In this document: positions 15,280 through 24,376 of the stretch, piece by piece
How positions within the stretch are numbered: the stretch's first letter is position 1
Layout: every line of letters begins with the position of its first letter
DNA from: an uncultured Spirochaetaceae bacterium
Lineage (GTDB): Bacteria; Spirochaetota; Spirochaetia; Treponematales; Treponemataceae
Assembly: GCA_902792795.1 (NCBI GenBank)
Contig: CADBBB010000005.1
Span: 24,608 to 88,607 of the forward strand
Reading direction: 5' to 3'
Length of the DNA stretch: 64,000 bases
Program-made: the position numbers and the translations under genes
The notes under the pieces: model-generated
What the model was told of the DNA's origin: nothing
Seen by the model: the letters and a program-made list of their open reading frames with translations, nothing else
Databases searched by the model: none

Positions 15280-16607
15280 TCTTCCGGAATCTTGATGTAT
15301 GTTCCGGCCACAATATGGTTGGGATTTTTTATTCCGTTGTACCTTGCGATTTTTTTATAGCGCCAAGGATTTTTGTAGTAGGCGGCGGAAATGTCCCAAA
15401 GCGTGTCGCCCCACTTGATTTTGTAAGTGATGACTTTTGGCTCGCGCTTTTTTTCCGGCTTGGGAAGATCGGGAACAACAATCTCCGCTTCCTCGACCAC
15501 GACAATTTCGTCTTCCTTTGCGGCGGGAGCGACTGGCTCCGGCGGCGGAGGAAGCGGCTCCTCCTTTTGGACAGGCGGCGGAAGCGGCTCAGAAACTTTT
15601 TCTTGAGCGACTTCCGTTTTGCTTGAGCGGGAATTGAGCAAGTTGAATTTTGACGGAATGATGAAGAGCATGAGAAGGACGGCAAGCACGCAGATAATCG
15701 CGCAAATCATGCAAACAAAAACAGGAAGCCGCGTCTTCTTTTCGTCGCGCTCCGTGTCCTCGTCGTCATAAAGGCCTTCAAAGTCCAAGCTGGACGACGC
15801 GCTCGAAGAAGCGCCGGCAGTCGCGGCGGAGCTTCCCAAATCGTCGCCAAAGGAATCGTCGAACAAGGCGTCCGAACTTGAAGACGCGCTGTCGGAGCTG
15901 TCGTCAAAGTTGGGCATTTCAAAATCGTCGGAGGCAAAGGTGTCGTCGGACGAGGCGCTGTCGGAAACAGTCGCGTCGCTTGCGGAAGAATCTTCAAAAG
16001 CGGGAACGTCAAAATCCGGCATGTCGAGCGCGGCGTCGTCAACAGGAGAGTCGTCAATCGGCGGCTCCTCAAACGAGTCGTCCGCGATCGTCGCGTCGTC
16101 AAAGGACGCGGACTTTTTGGCCTTAGGCTCGTCCTCAACTATTTCTGTCTTAGGAGCCGCGCCTTCGCTAAAGGCGGGAAGGTCAAAGTCAAGGTCGCCC
16201 AATTCCGCGCGCTCGTTGATTTCTTCGGCGGTTTTCAAAAGACCCTTTCCGCTTCCGGGATTTTTGTCGTTGGCCAAAAGCGCCTCATGCAAGTCTATGT
16301 TTTGGGTGGCTTTGGCTCCGCTGGCGGAATCAAGCAAAGTTGCCGAAATCAAATTGTTTTTGTCAATCGAAACTTCAAGGTTGATGTTGGGCTCGCCGTT
16401 GGGCTGCTTTTCCAAATCGCTTAGCGTAAGCGTCTCAATCAAAATGGCGTCCGCCATCGTGGACTTTTCGCTCGCGTACAAATCAACGTTTACTGTAGTC
16501 TGGTTGTCCTTTACAGTGCTCAGCTCAATCTTTTTTTTGCCCGGAACGCCCTCTTCCAAAAGCGTGTGGAAGGAGCCGTCCGCCAACTTTAGTCCTATTT
16601 GCTTCAT
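15276..16607 (-). CDS. Membrane protein with Hsp70 substrate-binding-like domain and LysM
   Basis: About 443 residues. The N-terminal 100 residues resemble the beta-sandwich substrate-binding domain of Hsp70/DnaK: a PGKKKIELSTVKDNQTTVNV segment, then LSDLEKQPNGEPNINLEVSI, then ISATLLDSASGAKATQNIDL. A long acidic Ser/Asp-rich linker follows (about 130-280), then one transmembrane segment (VFVCMICAIICVLAVLLMLF), a Pro/Glu-rich stretch, and a C-terminal LysM (TYKIKWGDTLWDISAAYY, ending IVAGTYIKIPEE). The Hsp70-like part would face the cytoplasm and the LysM the peptidoglycan. The start at 16607 is chosen because TATACT (16619-16614) lies 6 nt before it. It overlaps the downstream transglycosylase gene by 4 nt. 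Confidence 0.78.
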   Translation of the reverse strand: MKQIGLKLADGSFHTLLEEGVPGKKKIELSTVKDNQTTVNVDLYASEKSTMADAILIETLTLSDLEKQPNGEPNINLEVSIDKNNLISATLLDSASGAKATQNIDLHEALLANDKNPGSGKGLLKTAEEINERAELGDLDFDLPAFSEGAAPKTEIVEDEPKAKKSASFDDATIADDSFEEPPIDDSPVDDAALDMPDFDVPAFEDSSASDATVSDSASSDDTFASDDFEMPNFDDSSDSASSSSDALFDDSFGDDLGSSAATAGASSSASSSLDFEGLYDDEDTERDEKKTRLPVFVCMICAIICVLAVLLMLFIIPSKFNLLNSRSSKTEVAQEKVSEPLPPPVQKEEPLPPPPEPVAPAAKEDEIVVVEEAEIVVPDLPKPEKKREPKVITYKIKWGDTLWDISAAYYKNPWRYKKIARYNGIKNPNHIVAGTYIKIPEE

Positions 16608-16627
16608 AACTATAGTATACCTTTTAT

Positions 16628-17647
16628 TCAAAATTTGTGTATATATCTAAACGCCAATCTTTTAAAATACCATTCTCCGCCGGAACAGTTCATTTCCAGC
16701 CAATTTTGTTCCCTGCCGTTCACATAGCCCTGTTCCGCGTCAAAGCCGCGCCTGCGTTCAAAGTAAAGCAAAACAAAGAGCGTGTCTTTTTTTGTCAAGC
16801 CGAACACAAGCATGGGCGATATGTTGACTCTGCAAAAATCTCCGTCAACGGACCTATACTGTTCCGCAAACTGCCTGTCGGAATAATATCCGTCAAGCTC
16901 CAGCTGAACGCCGGCCATGCTCAACTTGAACGGCATTTGGTAGCCCAGAATGATGTTCACGTAATAATTGGGGCCGTTGACCCTATTGTAGTCAGCCGCC
17001 CAGCACCAAGGGTGTCCGTCCGCTTGGTTCGTCATTCCGCTGTACCGCAAGCGGTAGGTTGACATAAAGACGATATGATGCCAGTCGCCCGGCCAAAGCG
17101 CGGCTGCGTCAAACTGGAAGGTGGCGCCCAAGTCAAATTCGTAGAAGCAATTCTTAAATGGAGTCAAGTCGTCGTATTCGCCGCTTGCGGGATTGTACGA
17201 AGCCAAGCCCTGCGCGCCCATAAAATTCCAGCCGGTTCCCAAGGTCATTCCGCCGTCAAAGACCAAGAAGGCCGCGGGCGTCCAGCTCATGAAAATTCTT
17301 GGCTTTAGCGTCGCCGGCGAAATTTGGAACTCGGCGCCCAATTTTATGTTGTTGCCCTTTGTGAGCGCGTTGGAGCCGGGAATGGGAATCGTGTAGTCGT
17401 AGCAACCGGTCACGCCCGCTTGCAAGCCGTCGTATGGCCCTGTAATCGGCGCGAACCGCTCTCCGCTCGCGGCCACGGCGGCGCTTTTAGGGTAGTAGGC
17501 AAAATCGGTGTAAATCATAAAATTGTGCGGCGATTTGCTTGGGGCAAGTTTTTCTTCTATTGCGCCTTCGCTTTGAGAACCGGTTTCCTGGGCGAACGCA
17601 AGCCCAAAAGCAAGCAGCGCGGACAAAAGAGCGAGAGTTTTTTTCAT
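16628..17647 (-). CDS. Outer-membrane beta-barrel protein
   Basis: About 339 residues. A clear signal peptide (MKKTLALLSALLAFGLAFAQ) precedes alternating strands rich in aromatic residues (FMIYTDFAYYPK, CYDYTIPIPG, IKLGAEFQISP, YYVNIILGYQMPFKLSMAGV, ISPMLVFGLTKKDTLFVLLY), ending FRYIHKF with the terminal aromatic expected of outer-membrane proteins. The start at 17647 is supported by TATAAT (17659-17654) 6 nt before it. No family name is proposed. It lies 20 nt upstream of the LysM gene, which has its own -10 box. Confidence 0.75.
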   Translation of the reverse strand: MKKTLALLSALLAFGLAFAQETGSQSEGAIEEKLAPSKSPHNFMIYTDFAYYPKSAAVAASGERFAPITGPYDGLQAGVTGCYDYTIPIPGSNALTKGNNIKLGAEFQISPATLKPRIFMSWTPAAFLVFDGGMTLGTGWNFMGAQGLASYNPASGEYDDLTPFKNCFYEFDLGATFQFDAAALWPGDWHHIVFMSTYRLRYSGMTNQADGHPWCWAADYNRVNGPNYYVNIILGYQMPFKLSMAGVQLELDGYYSDRQFAEQYRSVDGDFCRVNISPMLVFGLTKKDTLFVLLYFERRRGFDAEQGYVNGREQNWLEMNCSGGEWYFKRLAFRYIHKF

Positions 17648-17754
17648 TCCGCCATTATACCCCCAAACCGCCACAAACGCAAGGCCGCCCGCCCGCACCT
17701 GCAGCCACGCGGAAGACCTGGGCGCCGCGCTTGAAAGGCGCGCGGATTTGCGCT

Positions 17755-17760
17755 ATGATA
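17755..17760 (+). promoter_or_regulatory. -10 box of the PilZ gene (leaderless type)
   Basis: TATGAT preceded by TTTGCGC, 7 nt before the ATG at 17768. It belongs to the TGCGC-TANNNT-N6/7-ATG group. Confidence 0.45.
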
Positions 17761-17767
17761 AAAGGAT

Positions 17768-18151
17768 ATGCGAGCCAAAGAGCGGCAGGAGCCACGGTAT
17801 AAAATTTTGGGACGGGCGCTGTGCCAGGAAATTTCCGCGTTGCCGGGAAGCCTGATAGACATAAGCGCGAGCGGCTGCAAAATTTTTTATTCGGTTCCAG
17901 TGTCGATACATCTTGAGGACGACTATACTCTTACAATACAAGTGGCGGACAATTCCATCGGCGACTTGACGCTGATATGCCACCCCGCTTGGGTCAACGA
18001 AGACAGCGGCCAAACCTTTTTGGGAATGACCATCTTGCGCTCGCCCGACTCGGAACAGCTCAGAACCTTTATCCAGTCCCTCAAAACCCAAAGCGACGAC
18101 GACCAAAACGACCAAAGCCAAATCGTGGATTCCCAATGCCAATTTATATAG
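17768..18151 (+). CDS. PilZ domain protein (c-di-GMP receptor)
   Basis: 127 residues, essentially one PilZ domain. Both binding motifs are present: RxxxR as RQEPR (residues 6-10) and D-x-S-x-x-G as DISASGCKI (about residues 32-40). PilZ proteins bind cyclic di-GMP and change the activity of a partner. A GGDEF protein is encoded at 53238-55100. The tail (QSDDDQNDQSQIVDSQ) is acidic and disordered. The last 16 nt overlap the start of the next gene, a rRNA methyltransferase. Confidence 0.85.
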   Translation: MRAKERQEPRYKILGRALCQEISALPGSLIDISASGCKIFYSVPVSIHLEDDYTLTIQVADNSIGDLTLICHPAWVNEDSGQTFLGMTILRSPDSEQLRTFIQSLKTQSDDDQNDQSQIVDSQCQFI

Positions 18152-19098
18152 AAGAAAAACGCGGAAAAGCCTTTTTGGCCTTTGAAGGCATGGAAAGTTT
18201 TTTGCAAGCGGAACTAGCCGAGCGCTTTGGCCTATCTTCCCCGACAGAACAATACGGACGCCTCTTTTTTTGCCAGGACTTTCCCCAAGACGCGCCGGAC
18301 CCTTGGTTCGCGCAATGCGCCATGCAAAAGCCTTTTTTGCTGCATTTTGAATCAATCGGCCAGGCGGCGGCGGAACTAAAAAAAATCCAGCGCAATTGGG
18401 CGCCCTGCTCCTACCAATTTTTCCGCCGAGCGAGCCTAATTCAAGAAAAGCTGCCCTACATCAACCTAAAGGAGCGAACCTTTCCCGCCAAGATTCCGCA
18501 AACTCCTATGGGACTATACGCGCTTATAGAACAAAACGCCATTTTGGCCAGCGCCCAAACATCAAGCGTCTTGCCGGCGGGAAAAATCGCCTTTGTGGAA
18601 GACCATGTAAACCCGCCAAGCCGCGCCTACCTAAAATTGCAGGAAAGCCTAACGCTGGCCAACATTTTTTTTGGGGCGGAACTTCCTAAGGCGGGCCAAA
18701 AATGCTTTGAGGCCGGAGCCTGCCCCGGCGGCTGGACATGGGTCTTGGCTGGCTTGGGCGCCAGCGTCCTTGCCGTTGACCGCGCGCCGCTTGACGACCG
18801 CCTTATGAAAAACCCGCTGGTCACATTCCAAGCGCACGACGCCTTTACTCTTCCGCCGGAAGAAATCGGCCCCTGCGACTGGGTCTTTAGCGACGTAATC
18901 TGCTACCCCGACCGCCTCTACGACTGGGTTCAAAAATGGCTCCAAAGCGGCCTCTGCAAAAACATGATTTGCACAATCAAAATGCAAGGCGGAATCGACT
19001 GGGCCGCCGCCCAAAAGTTCGCCGACATCCCCCAAAGCCGCGTGGTCCACCTAAACTACAACAAGCACGAGCTCACCTGGATTCATTGCCAAAAATAG
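18136..19098 (+). CDS. RlmM/FtsJ-like 23S rRNA 2'-O-methyltransferase
   Basis: About 320 residues. The C-terminal Rossmann methyltransferase domain (about 195-320) has the SAM motif FEAGACPGGWTWVLAGLGA, an acidic DRAPLDD, SDVICYPDRLYDWV, IKMQGG, and HLNYNKHELTWIH. This fits RlmM, which methylates the 2'-OH of C2498 in Escherichia coli 23S rRNA. The N-terminal half (about 1-150) would be the THUMP-like RNA-binding part. The ATG at 18136 is chosen because PIYIEEKRG starts the folded domain; it overlaps the PilZ gene by 16 nt. The exact target nucleotide is inferred from the family. Confidence 0.75.
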   Translation: MPIYIEEKRGKAFLAFEGMESFLQAELAERFGLSSPTEQYGRLFFCQDFPQDAPDPWFAQCAMQKPFLLHFESIGQAAAELKKIQRNWAPCSYQFFRRASLIQEKLPYINLKERTFPAKIPQTPMGLYALIEQNAILASAQTSSVLPAGKIAFVEDHVNPPSRAYLKLQESLTLANIFFGAELPKAGQKCFEAGACPGGWTWVLAGLGASVLAVDRAPLDDRLMKNPLVTFQAHDAFTLPPEEIGPCDWVFSDVICYPDRLYDWVQKWLQSGLCKNMICTIKMQGGIDWAAAQKFADIPQSRVVHLNYNKHELTWIHCQK

Positions 19099-19110
19099 CG
19101 ACAAAAAAAA

Positions 19111-19137
19111 CGCTCCCGATCACGGGAGCGCTTTTTT
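19111..19137. terminator. Rho-independent terminator after the RlmM-like gene
   Basis: Perfect CGCTCCCG-ATCA-CGGGAGCG hairpin followed by CTTTTTT on the plus strand and preceded by an A-run, so it could work in both directions. It lies 12 nt after the stop. Confidence 0.85.
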
Positions 19138-19201
19138 CAACTTTTTTTCCCAAAAACAGGTCCAAAATGCAAAAAAATTTGTATCTTATATGCGTAGCGA
19201 A

Positions 19202-19230
19202 GGGAACCCAATGGGTTCCCAATTTTTTTT
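19202..19230 (+). terminator. Terminator-like hairpin in the leader of the Rpn-family gene
   Basis: GGGAACCC-AAT-GGGTTCC with a closing C, then AATTTTTTTT. It lies after the previous gene's own terminator and directly before the Shine-Dalgarno site (AAAGGAGG at about 19234) of the gene that starts at 19247. It is therefore placed like an attenuator. Confidence 0.6.
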
Positions 19231-19246
19231 GCAAAAGGAGGAATTT

Positions 19247-19960
19247 ATGGAATTCCAGACGCTTCCCCAAAGGGAGTACAAAGACCGGGTTTTCAAGGCC
19301 ATTTTTGGCCGCGACACGGAGGAAAGCGGGCGCTGGCGGCTTGAGCTTTACAACGCCCTCAACGAAAGGGACGTGGACATATTCGGCAAGACATTGGTCA
19401 AAATTCCCACGCCGCGCTTCATGGTCTTTTACAACGGCGGCAAGGAGCAGCCGGACGTCGCGAAATTCCGCCTGTCTGACGCGTTCATAAAGCCGGACGC
19501 GGGCTCGGAGGGCGGGCGGGAATTTGAGTGGACGGCCACCTTGGTGAACATAAACGAAGGCCGCAACGAGGCGCTTCACAAAAAATGCCTTTCGTTGTAT
19601 CATTACTCCAGTTTCGTCGCGCGGATTAAGCGCAACCTCGCGGCCGGAATGGAGAAGCGGGCCGCCGTCGTCGAGGCCGTGGACTTTGCCGTCGCCAACA
19701 ATTACCTTGACGGCTTTTTCAAGCGCCAAAAGGAGGACATTATCATGTTCAGCATGTCGGAATTTGACCAAGAGGCGTACGACCGCCACCGCCGCCGCGA
19801 GGGCTACGAGGAAGGCCGCGAAGAAGGCGCCCTGCAAAAGGCCGTGGAAGACGCGAAAAGACTCCTTGCCGACGGAAAATACACGGCGGAGGAAATCTCG
19901 GGCCTGCTTGGCATACCTGTAGAAGCGTTCGCGGAGCCCGCGCCCGCTCCCGCGCCTTGA
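19247..19960 (+). CDS. Rpn/PD-(D/E)XK transposase-like family protein lacking its nuclease core
   Basis: About 237 residues. The start KDRVFKAIFGRDTEESGRWR, then LELYNALN, and the later IFGKTLVKIPTPRFMVFYNG, FRLSDAF, FEWTATLVNIN and the C-terminal helical part with YEEGREEGALQKAVED are characteristic of Rpn-like proteins. Between LYNALN and IFGKTL only a few residues (ERDVD) remain. In full-length members this is where the stretch with the acidic/Gln/Lys nuclease residues lies, roughly 60-70 residues. The catalytic core therefore seems deleted in frame. It has a strong AAAGGAGG site, and the tail ends in Pro-Ala repeats. Probably catalytically inactive. Confidence 0.75.
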   Translation: MEFQTLPQREYKDRVFKAIFGRDTEESGRWRLELYNALNERDVDIFGKTLVKIPTPRFMVFYNGGKEQPDVAKFRLSDAFIKPDAGSEGGREFEWTATLVNINEGRNEALHKKCLSLYHYSSFVARIKRNLAAGMEKRAAVVEAVDFAVANNYLDGFFKRQKEDIIMFSMSEFDQEAYDRHRRREGYEEGREEGALQKAVEDAKRLLADGKYTAEEISGLLGIPVEAFAEPAPAPAP

Positions 19961-20077
19961 CATTGTTTCCGACATTCTATAACATATAACAGTTTTTAAA
20001 ACATTTGGGGTGGGAAAAGGGTCTAATATATTGGTCGTCTTTGCGGCGGCCAAAAAATATAGAGGATTTATAAAGGT
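19961..20077 (+). promoter_or_regulatory. Leader region of the fibronectin-III lipoprotein operon
   Basis: AT-rich region with TTGACA at 19957-19962 overlapping the previous stop, two TATAAC boxes after it (the first with a short 15-nt spacer), and AAAGG directly before the ATG at 20078. The promoter assignment is weak. Nothing else is seen here. Confidence 0.3.
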
Positions 20078-23000
20078 ATGAAACTTTTTAAACGCTTTTC
20101 CACGCTAAAAAAATGCGCAGGAGCGGCCGCGCTCGCCTTGAGCCTGTTCGCTTTGGCCTCGTGCGAGAACATGACCACTCTTCCGGCGCCTACAATGACC
20201 GCGACCGCGTCAAAAACCCTCTACGCGCCAGCTTGGCCGGAGCAAACTGACGACAACGGCAACCCTATCGCCGGCCTAACCTACGGCGAGCGCTACTACA
20301 CCGTCAGCCAAGGCCTCAAACGCAAAATCAGCTTGTCTTGGAATTCAGTTGAAATCGCCAAATACTACGAAATTTACGCCGCCCAGAACATTAACGATAC
20401 ATTTGTAAAGGTTGGAGAATCTTTAAAGGCCGAATTTGACGACAGCGTGAGTTCCGGCCAAACCTACTATTATAAAGTAAGGGCCGTAAATTCCAAAGGA
20501 CAGTTTTCAGAATTCAGCTCAATTGTCAAAGGAACAAGCCTAGCCACTCCGGCAATCACTGACATAGCGATTACAGACACAAGCGCCACCGTGTTCTGGT
20601 ACATGGGAAACGTAAGCCTTGACAGCTACGCAAAAAACCTTGTCTACGAAATTCACGCTTTTAAAGACAGCGAAGAAAAAGTCGTCACCATAGAGGCTTG
20701 GGACAAGGCCAACCAAAGAGTCATAGGCGAATACGAATTTGAAAATTTAAGCGGAAATTCCGAATACATGTTCAGAGTTGACGCGTATATAAAGGCCGAC
20801 ACAAGCCAGGTGGAGTCCAGCCCCAAAGTCAATCAAAAAACATTGGCGCTCTACAAGCCGGTTTCGCCGGAATTTACGGCCAGCCAAGGCGAATCAATCA
20901 AAAACGTAAAGCTTATAATAACTTTGCCCACCCAAGTCCAAGTTCAAGAAAACAAGGACACGGAATACGATTCGCCCATTTGCTTTAGAATCCAGCGCAA
21001 AAACTCCGAAAAAGGCAAGCCCGACAGCGAATGGGCGACAGTCGTTCCATGCCTTTACTTTAACGGAACGCAAACCGCCCCTGCAGACTTAGACGTCTAT
21101 GCTGCTTATAAAGAAGGAGCCATGATTGAATGGGTGGACACAGTGACCGCAAGCGCCAACTCAATAAAGCAAGGCTCAAAATACGACTACCGCATAATTT
21201 CTTGCGTTGACAAAAATTTCGCGAGCCTGAACCATTACGGTTTAAGAACCATCGAATCCAAAGAAAGCGACGCCAACACAGCCACAGGTTGGGCGGCCAA
21301 AGAGCCAAAATTTAAAGTCAAAAACATAGAACGAACGATCGACCCGGACGACTCTGAATTGATTTCAAATGTGGCGGTGTCTTTTGAAGCCAGCTGGGAC
21401 GCTATGGGAAAAGACTCCCAATATAAATTTGCCGTCAAAGCGGACTTTAAGAGAGCGTCAGACGAGGCGGAAGGAACTTCATGGCTTTGCGACGAGCATG
21501 GCAAAAACCTGTTCACAAGCGCCAACGACATAAACTCCTTGGCGGCCAACTACGACTTGACCACAGGCGCGCAATATATATGCGGAACTTATACCTACAC
21601 GCTTTATATAATTTCAAGCGAATACACAAACCCAGACTCCGCCGTAGACGCAAACAATTATTTGGCATGCGTCAAAGACAGAAACAAAGTGAACGTGTCC
21701 GAAAACGCCACATTGCCAAACGCGGATTTGCATGCGGAGGGCGGCTGGGAAAAAAAGACAAAACTTTCATGGTTTGCCGAAAGCGGCGTAAGCTACTCAT
21801 TGAAAAAAGAAGATGTTACAGCCGGCGCGCCTGAAGTGACAATAAGCAATGCCGATATTTTGGCTGGAATCGGAGCCTCCGAATATACCCCCAATGAGCA
21901 AGTGAACTTTTATGACACCAATGTCGTCAGCGGCCACGAATACAGCTACACCCTTGTGGCGACAAAGGGAACTTCAGGCCAGACATCTATGGCGGAAACG
22001 GCCAAAACTCTTGGCACCGCAGATCCAAGCGTAGCTCAATACTATTACAATAAAATAGTGGTTTCTTGGCCAGCAGTAATGGCTGCGGAGCAATATGACA
22101 TAACGCTTGGAAAAAAGAAGGAATTTGGAGACGGCGCCACAATAACATTGGATGAAAACGGCCAAATCGTAAGCGCGAATTTAGCTGACGGCGCCATCGC
22201 TTCAACCACAAACGAAAGCGACACTATAACGCTTACAATAGATAAGCCTTATGGCTTTAACGACGCCAAGTTGTCAGGAACCGCCTCGGATTTAAAAATC
22301 GCCTCCAGCAGCGAAGTGGGAAAAGACACCACGACAAACAAAAAGCCGATATGGACCATAGGCCCCGCAAAAACAGCCGTCGCCGGAACAGACACAACGC
22401 AAATCAACAGCAAACAAATTATAGTCAAATGGAGAAGCTTGGAAGGCGCCGCGGGCTACGCGGTATACAGAACCCGCCATTCCATTTCTGGAAGCACGGC
22501 GGCAGACGGAACTGTCGGAGAATTCGCGACTGAAAAGACGGACGTTTACTTTGTAAGCGCCGACGCAAGCACAATAAATGTAAATCAAGGCGAAGACGTC
22601 GGCGTCGCGGCGGTCGTGTCAAAAGTTCCTGACAGTTCCGGCATTGAATACACGCTCAAAGACAATTTTTCCGCCGCCGCAGATGACGAAAACGACCCGT
22701 GGAAAATAAACCAGTCTTATATCGGATTGGGAACCGAATACACTTACACTGTTTTGCCAATATTAGCCGAAGCCGACGCGGAGAAATTGGACAGCCTTGA
22801 CGAATGCAAGTTGGCTGGCGAGCCTTACGCAAACTTGGCAAAAGTCCAAGCCGCGGGATATACAGATGGCTACGGCCTTAACTTGGAAGCGTCAAAGGCC
22901 GAATACACAGACCGAGTGGTCCTCACTTGGGATTTGCCCACAAAAAATGAAACCACTAAGGTCAACGAGCAAACTTCCATAGAGCCGCCGCACAAACGCA

Positions 23001-24376
23001 CCGCTTCAATATATTACAAAGCGCCCAGCGCCACAAATTGGACAAAGATTACGGACTTGACGGATTCCAATCAAAATTACTATGTGTTCAATGCAATTCC
23101 TGTCGACGTAAAGTTGGAGCCGTTGGAATTTGCTGTCACATACAACGGAACTTTTGAGACCAAAAACGAAACAAAAGACATTGACGCGACATATGAAAAA
23201 TATTTGGCCAAAATAGAAAACAAGCGGGTTGTGGAAAACGAAGCTAAAAGCATAGGCTATATGTTCACCCTTCCCGCCATACAAGGAACAAAAGTTGAAA
23301 ATTCTGATTGTTCAGAAACCGCGCTTTGGAAAACATACAACACAGAAAGCGACAGCGACCGCGCGGTTGGGCCGGAAAGCTACACCCTTGGCCTAAAGAA
23401 CTTGAACTACAGCTCCGACTACAAGCCCTTGGTAACCTATGACAAAAACGGAGAAAACGGAGTCGCGACAAACTACAGCTGGGCGGACGCTACAATTACG
23501 CTAAATGACGCCACGGGAACAACAACAAGAACAGTTGAAGTAAAGCCAAAGTTCCTAAACTCGGACGCGGGAGCGGGAACCCATAACGGCTTGCTAAAGG
23601 TTCAACGCGACTACAAACACTGGTATCAAATCTCCGCCACAAGGACAAGCAAGGCTGACTATTACAAGTTCATCGAATTTGACGACAACATAATAGAAAA
23701 GCCCGATTCAACTATAAAAGCCCACAGCGAGGACTACGCTTGCCGCAAAATCAAAGACCAAGAATTTGCCAAGTGCATCGGCCTTATTATTTGCGACGCG
23801 ATTAACCAAGCGGGCGTTAATAGCGTGGTTAACGATGACAGATACTGCAACGGAGTTGGAAACACAGCTGACAACCATCATAGATTCTTCTTCCAACATC
23901 AAGGCGGAACAAAAACCTTTAATTGGGGAACAGAAGGAAACACTTATATCCATATATTCAGAAGCGGCCTTCCGGGCAACACAACATCAGAATTTGCAAG
24001 CGCGTTTACTTTAAAACTTGCAAACCAGGGACACAGAAGATCCGCTGACGGTTACGCTCTTTATTATCTTAGCACAAATGACGCCGGAATAACTGTAACG
24101 CACGAAAGCGGCCTTTCTTCATATCAAGGAACAGTTAATTTAAAAATGGGCGCGCAAGGTCATGAAGGTTGGACGCCATTGACTGATGGCGTGACCACTT
24201 CTTGGACATACACGTTCAAAAAAGGCTCTACAACGGCAGTTAATGTCTCTACATCAAATCAGACCAACATGCAACAATGGTTCCCCTTCGATATCGGCGG
24301 AGACCACAAAACTGGAGTTACATCTAAGAGCGACGGTTTGCCGGAATATACTAAAACTTGGTGGCAGGAGCGATAA
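20078..24376 (+). CDS. Large fibronectin type III-like surface lipoprotein
   Basis: 1432 residues with lipoprotein signal ending FALASC (Cys at about residue 29). Much of the protein is made of repeated fibronectin-III-like beta sandwiches, recognised by I/V-x-W-motif strands and G-x-x-Y-x-Y-x-V/I strands (KISLSWNSVEIAKYYEIYAA, GQTYYYKVRAVNSKGQFSEF, VVSGHEYSYTLVATKG, IIVKWRSLEGAAGYAVYR, GTEYTYTVLPIL). The last 250 residues differ and may form a ligand or lectin-like head. It would be exposed on the cell surface or in the periplasm. It ends exactly one base before the next ATG, so it is translationally linked to a second FN3 lipoprotein. Confidence 0.75.
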   Translation: MKLFKRFSTLKKCAGAAALALSLFALASCENMTTLPAPTMTATASKTLYAPAWPEQTDDNGNPIAGLTYGERYYTVSQGLKRKISLSWNSVEIAKYYEIYAAQNINDTFVKVGESLKAEFDDSVSSGQTYYYKVRAVNSKGQFSEFSSIVKGTSLATPAITDIAITDTSATVFWYMGNVSLDSYAKNLVYEIHAFKDSEEKVVTIEAWDKANQRVIGEYEFENLSGNSEYMFRVDAYIKADTSQVESSPKVNQKTLALYKPVSPEFTASQGESIKNVKLIITLPTQVQVQENKDTEYDSPICFRIQRKNSEKGKPDSEWATVVPCLYFNGTQTAPADLDVYAAYKEGAMIEWVDTVTASANSIKQGSKYDYRIISCVDKNFASLNHYGLRTIESKESDANTATGWAAKEPKFKVKNIERTIDPDDSELISNVAVSFEASWDAMGKDSQYKFAVKADFKRASDEAEGTSWLCDEHGKNLFTSANDINSLAANYDLTTGAQYICGTYTYTLYIISSEYTNPDSAVDANNYLACVKDRNKVNVSENATLPNADLHAEGGWEKKTKLSWFAESGVSYSLKKEDVTAGAPEVTISNADILAGIGASEYTPNEQVNFYDTNVVSGHEYSYTLVATKGTSGQTSMAETAKTLGTADPSVAQYYYNKIVVSWPAVMAAEQYDITLGKKKEFGDGATITLDENGQIVSANLADGAIASTTNESDTITLTIDKPYGFNDAKLSGTASDLKIASSSEVGKDTTTNKKPIWTIGPAKTAVAGTDTTQINSKQIIVKWRSLEGAAGYAVYRTRHSISGSTAADGTVGEFATEKTDVYFVSADASTINVNQGEDVGVAAVVSKVPDSSGIEYTLKDNFSAAADDENDPWKINQSYIGLGTEYTYTVLPILAEADAEKLDSLDECKLAGEPYANLAKVQAAGYTDGYGLNLEASKAEYTDRVVLTWDLPTKNETTKVNEQTSIEPPHKRTASIYYKAPSATNWTKITDLTDSNQNYYVFNAIPVDVKLEPLEFAVTYNGTFETKNETKDIDATYEKYLAKIENKRVVENEAKSIGYMFTLPAIQGTKVENSDCSETALWKTYNTESDSDRAVGPESYTLGLKNLNYSSDYKPLVTYDKNGENGVATNYSWADATITLNDATGTTTRTVEVKPKFLNSDAGAGTHNGLLKVQRDYKHWYQISATRTSKADYYKFIEFDDNIIEKPDSTIKAHSEDYACRKIKDQEFAKCIGLIICDAINQAGVNSVVNDDRYCNGVGNTADNHHRFFFQHQGGTKTFNWGTEGNTYIHIFRSGLPGNTTSEFASAFTLKLANQGHRRSADGYALYYLSTNDAGITVTHESGLSSYQGTVNLKMGAQGHEGWTPLTDGVTTSWTYTFKKGSTTAVNVSTSNQTNMQQWFPFDIGGDHKTGVTSKSDGLPEYTKTWWQER

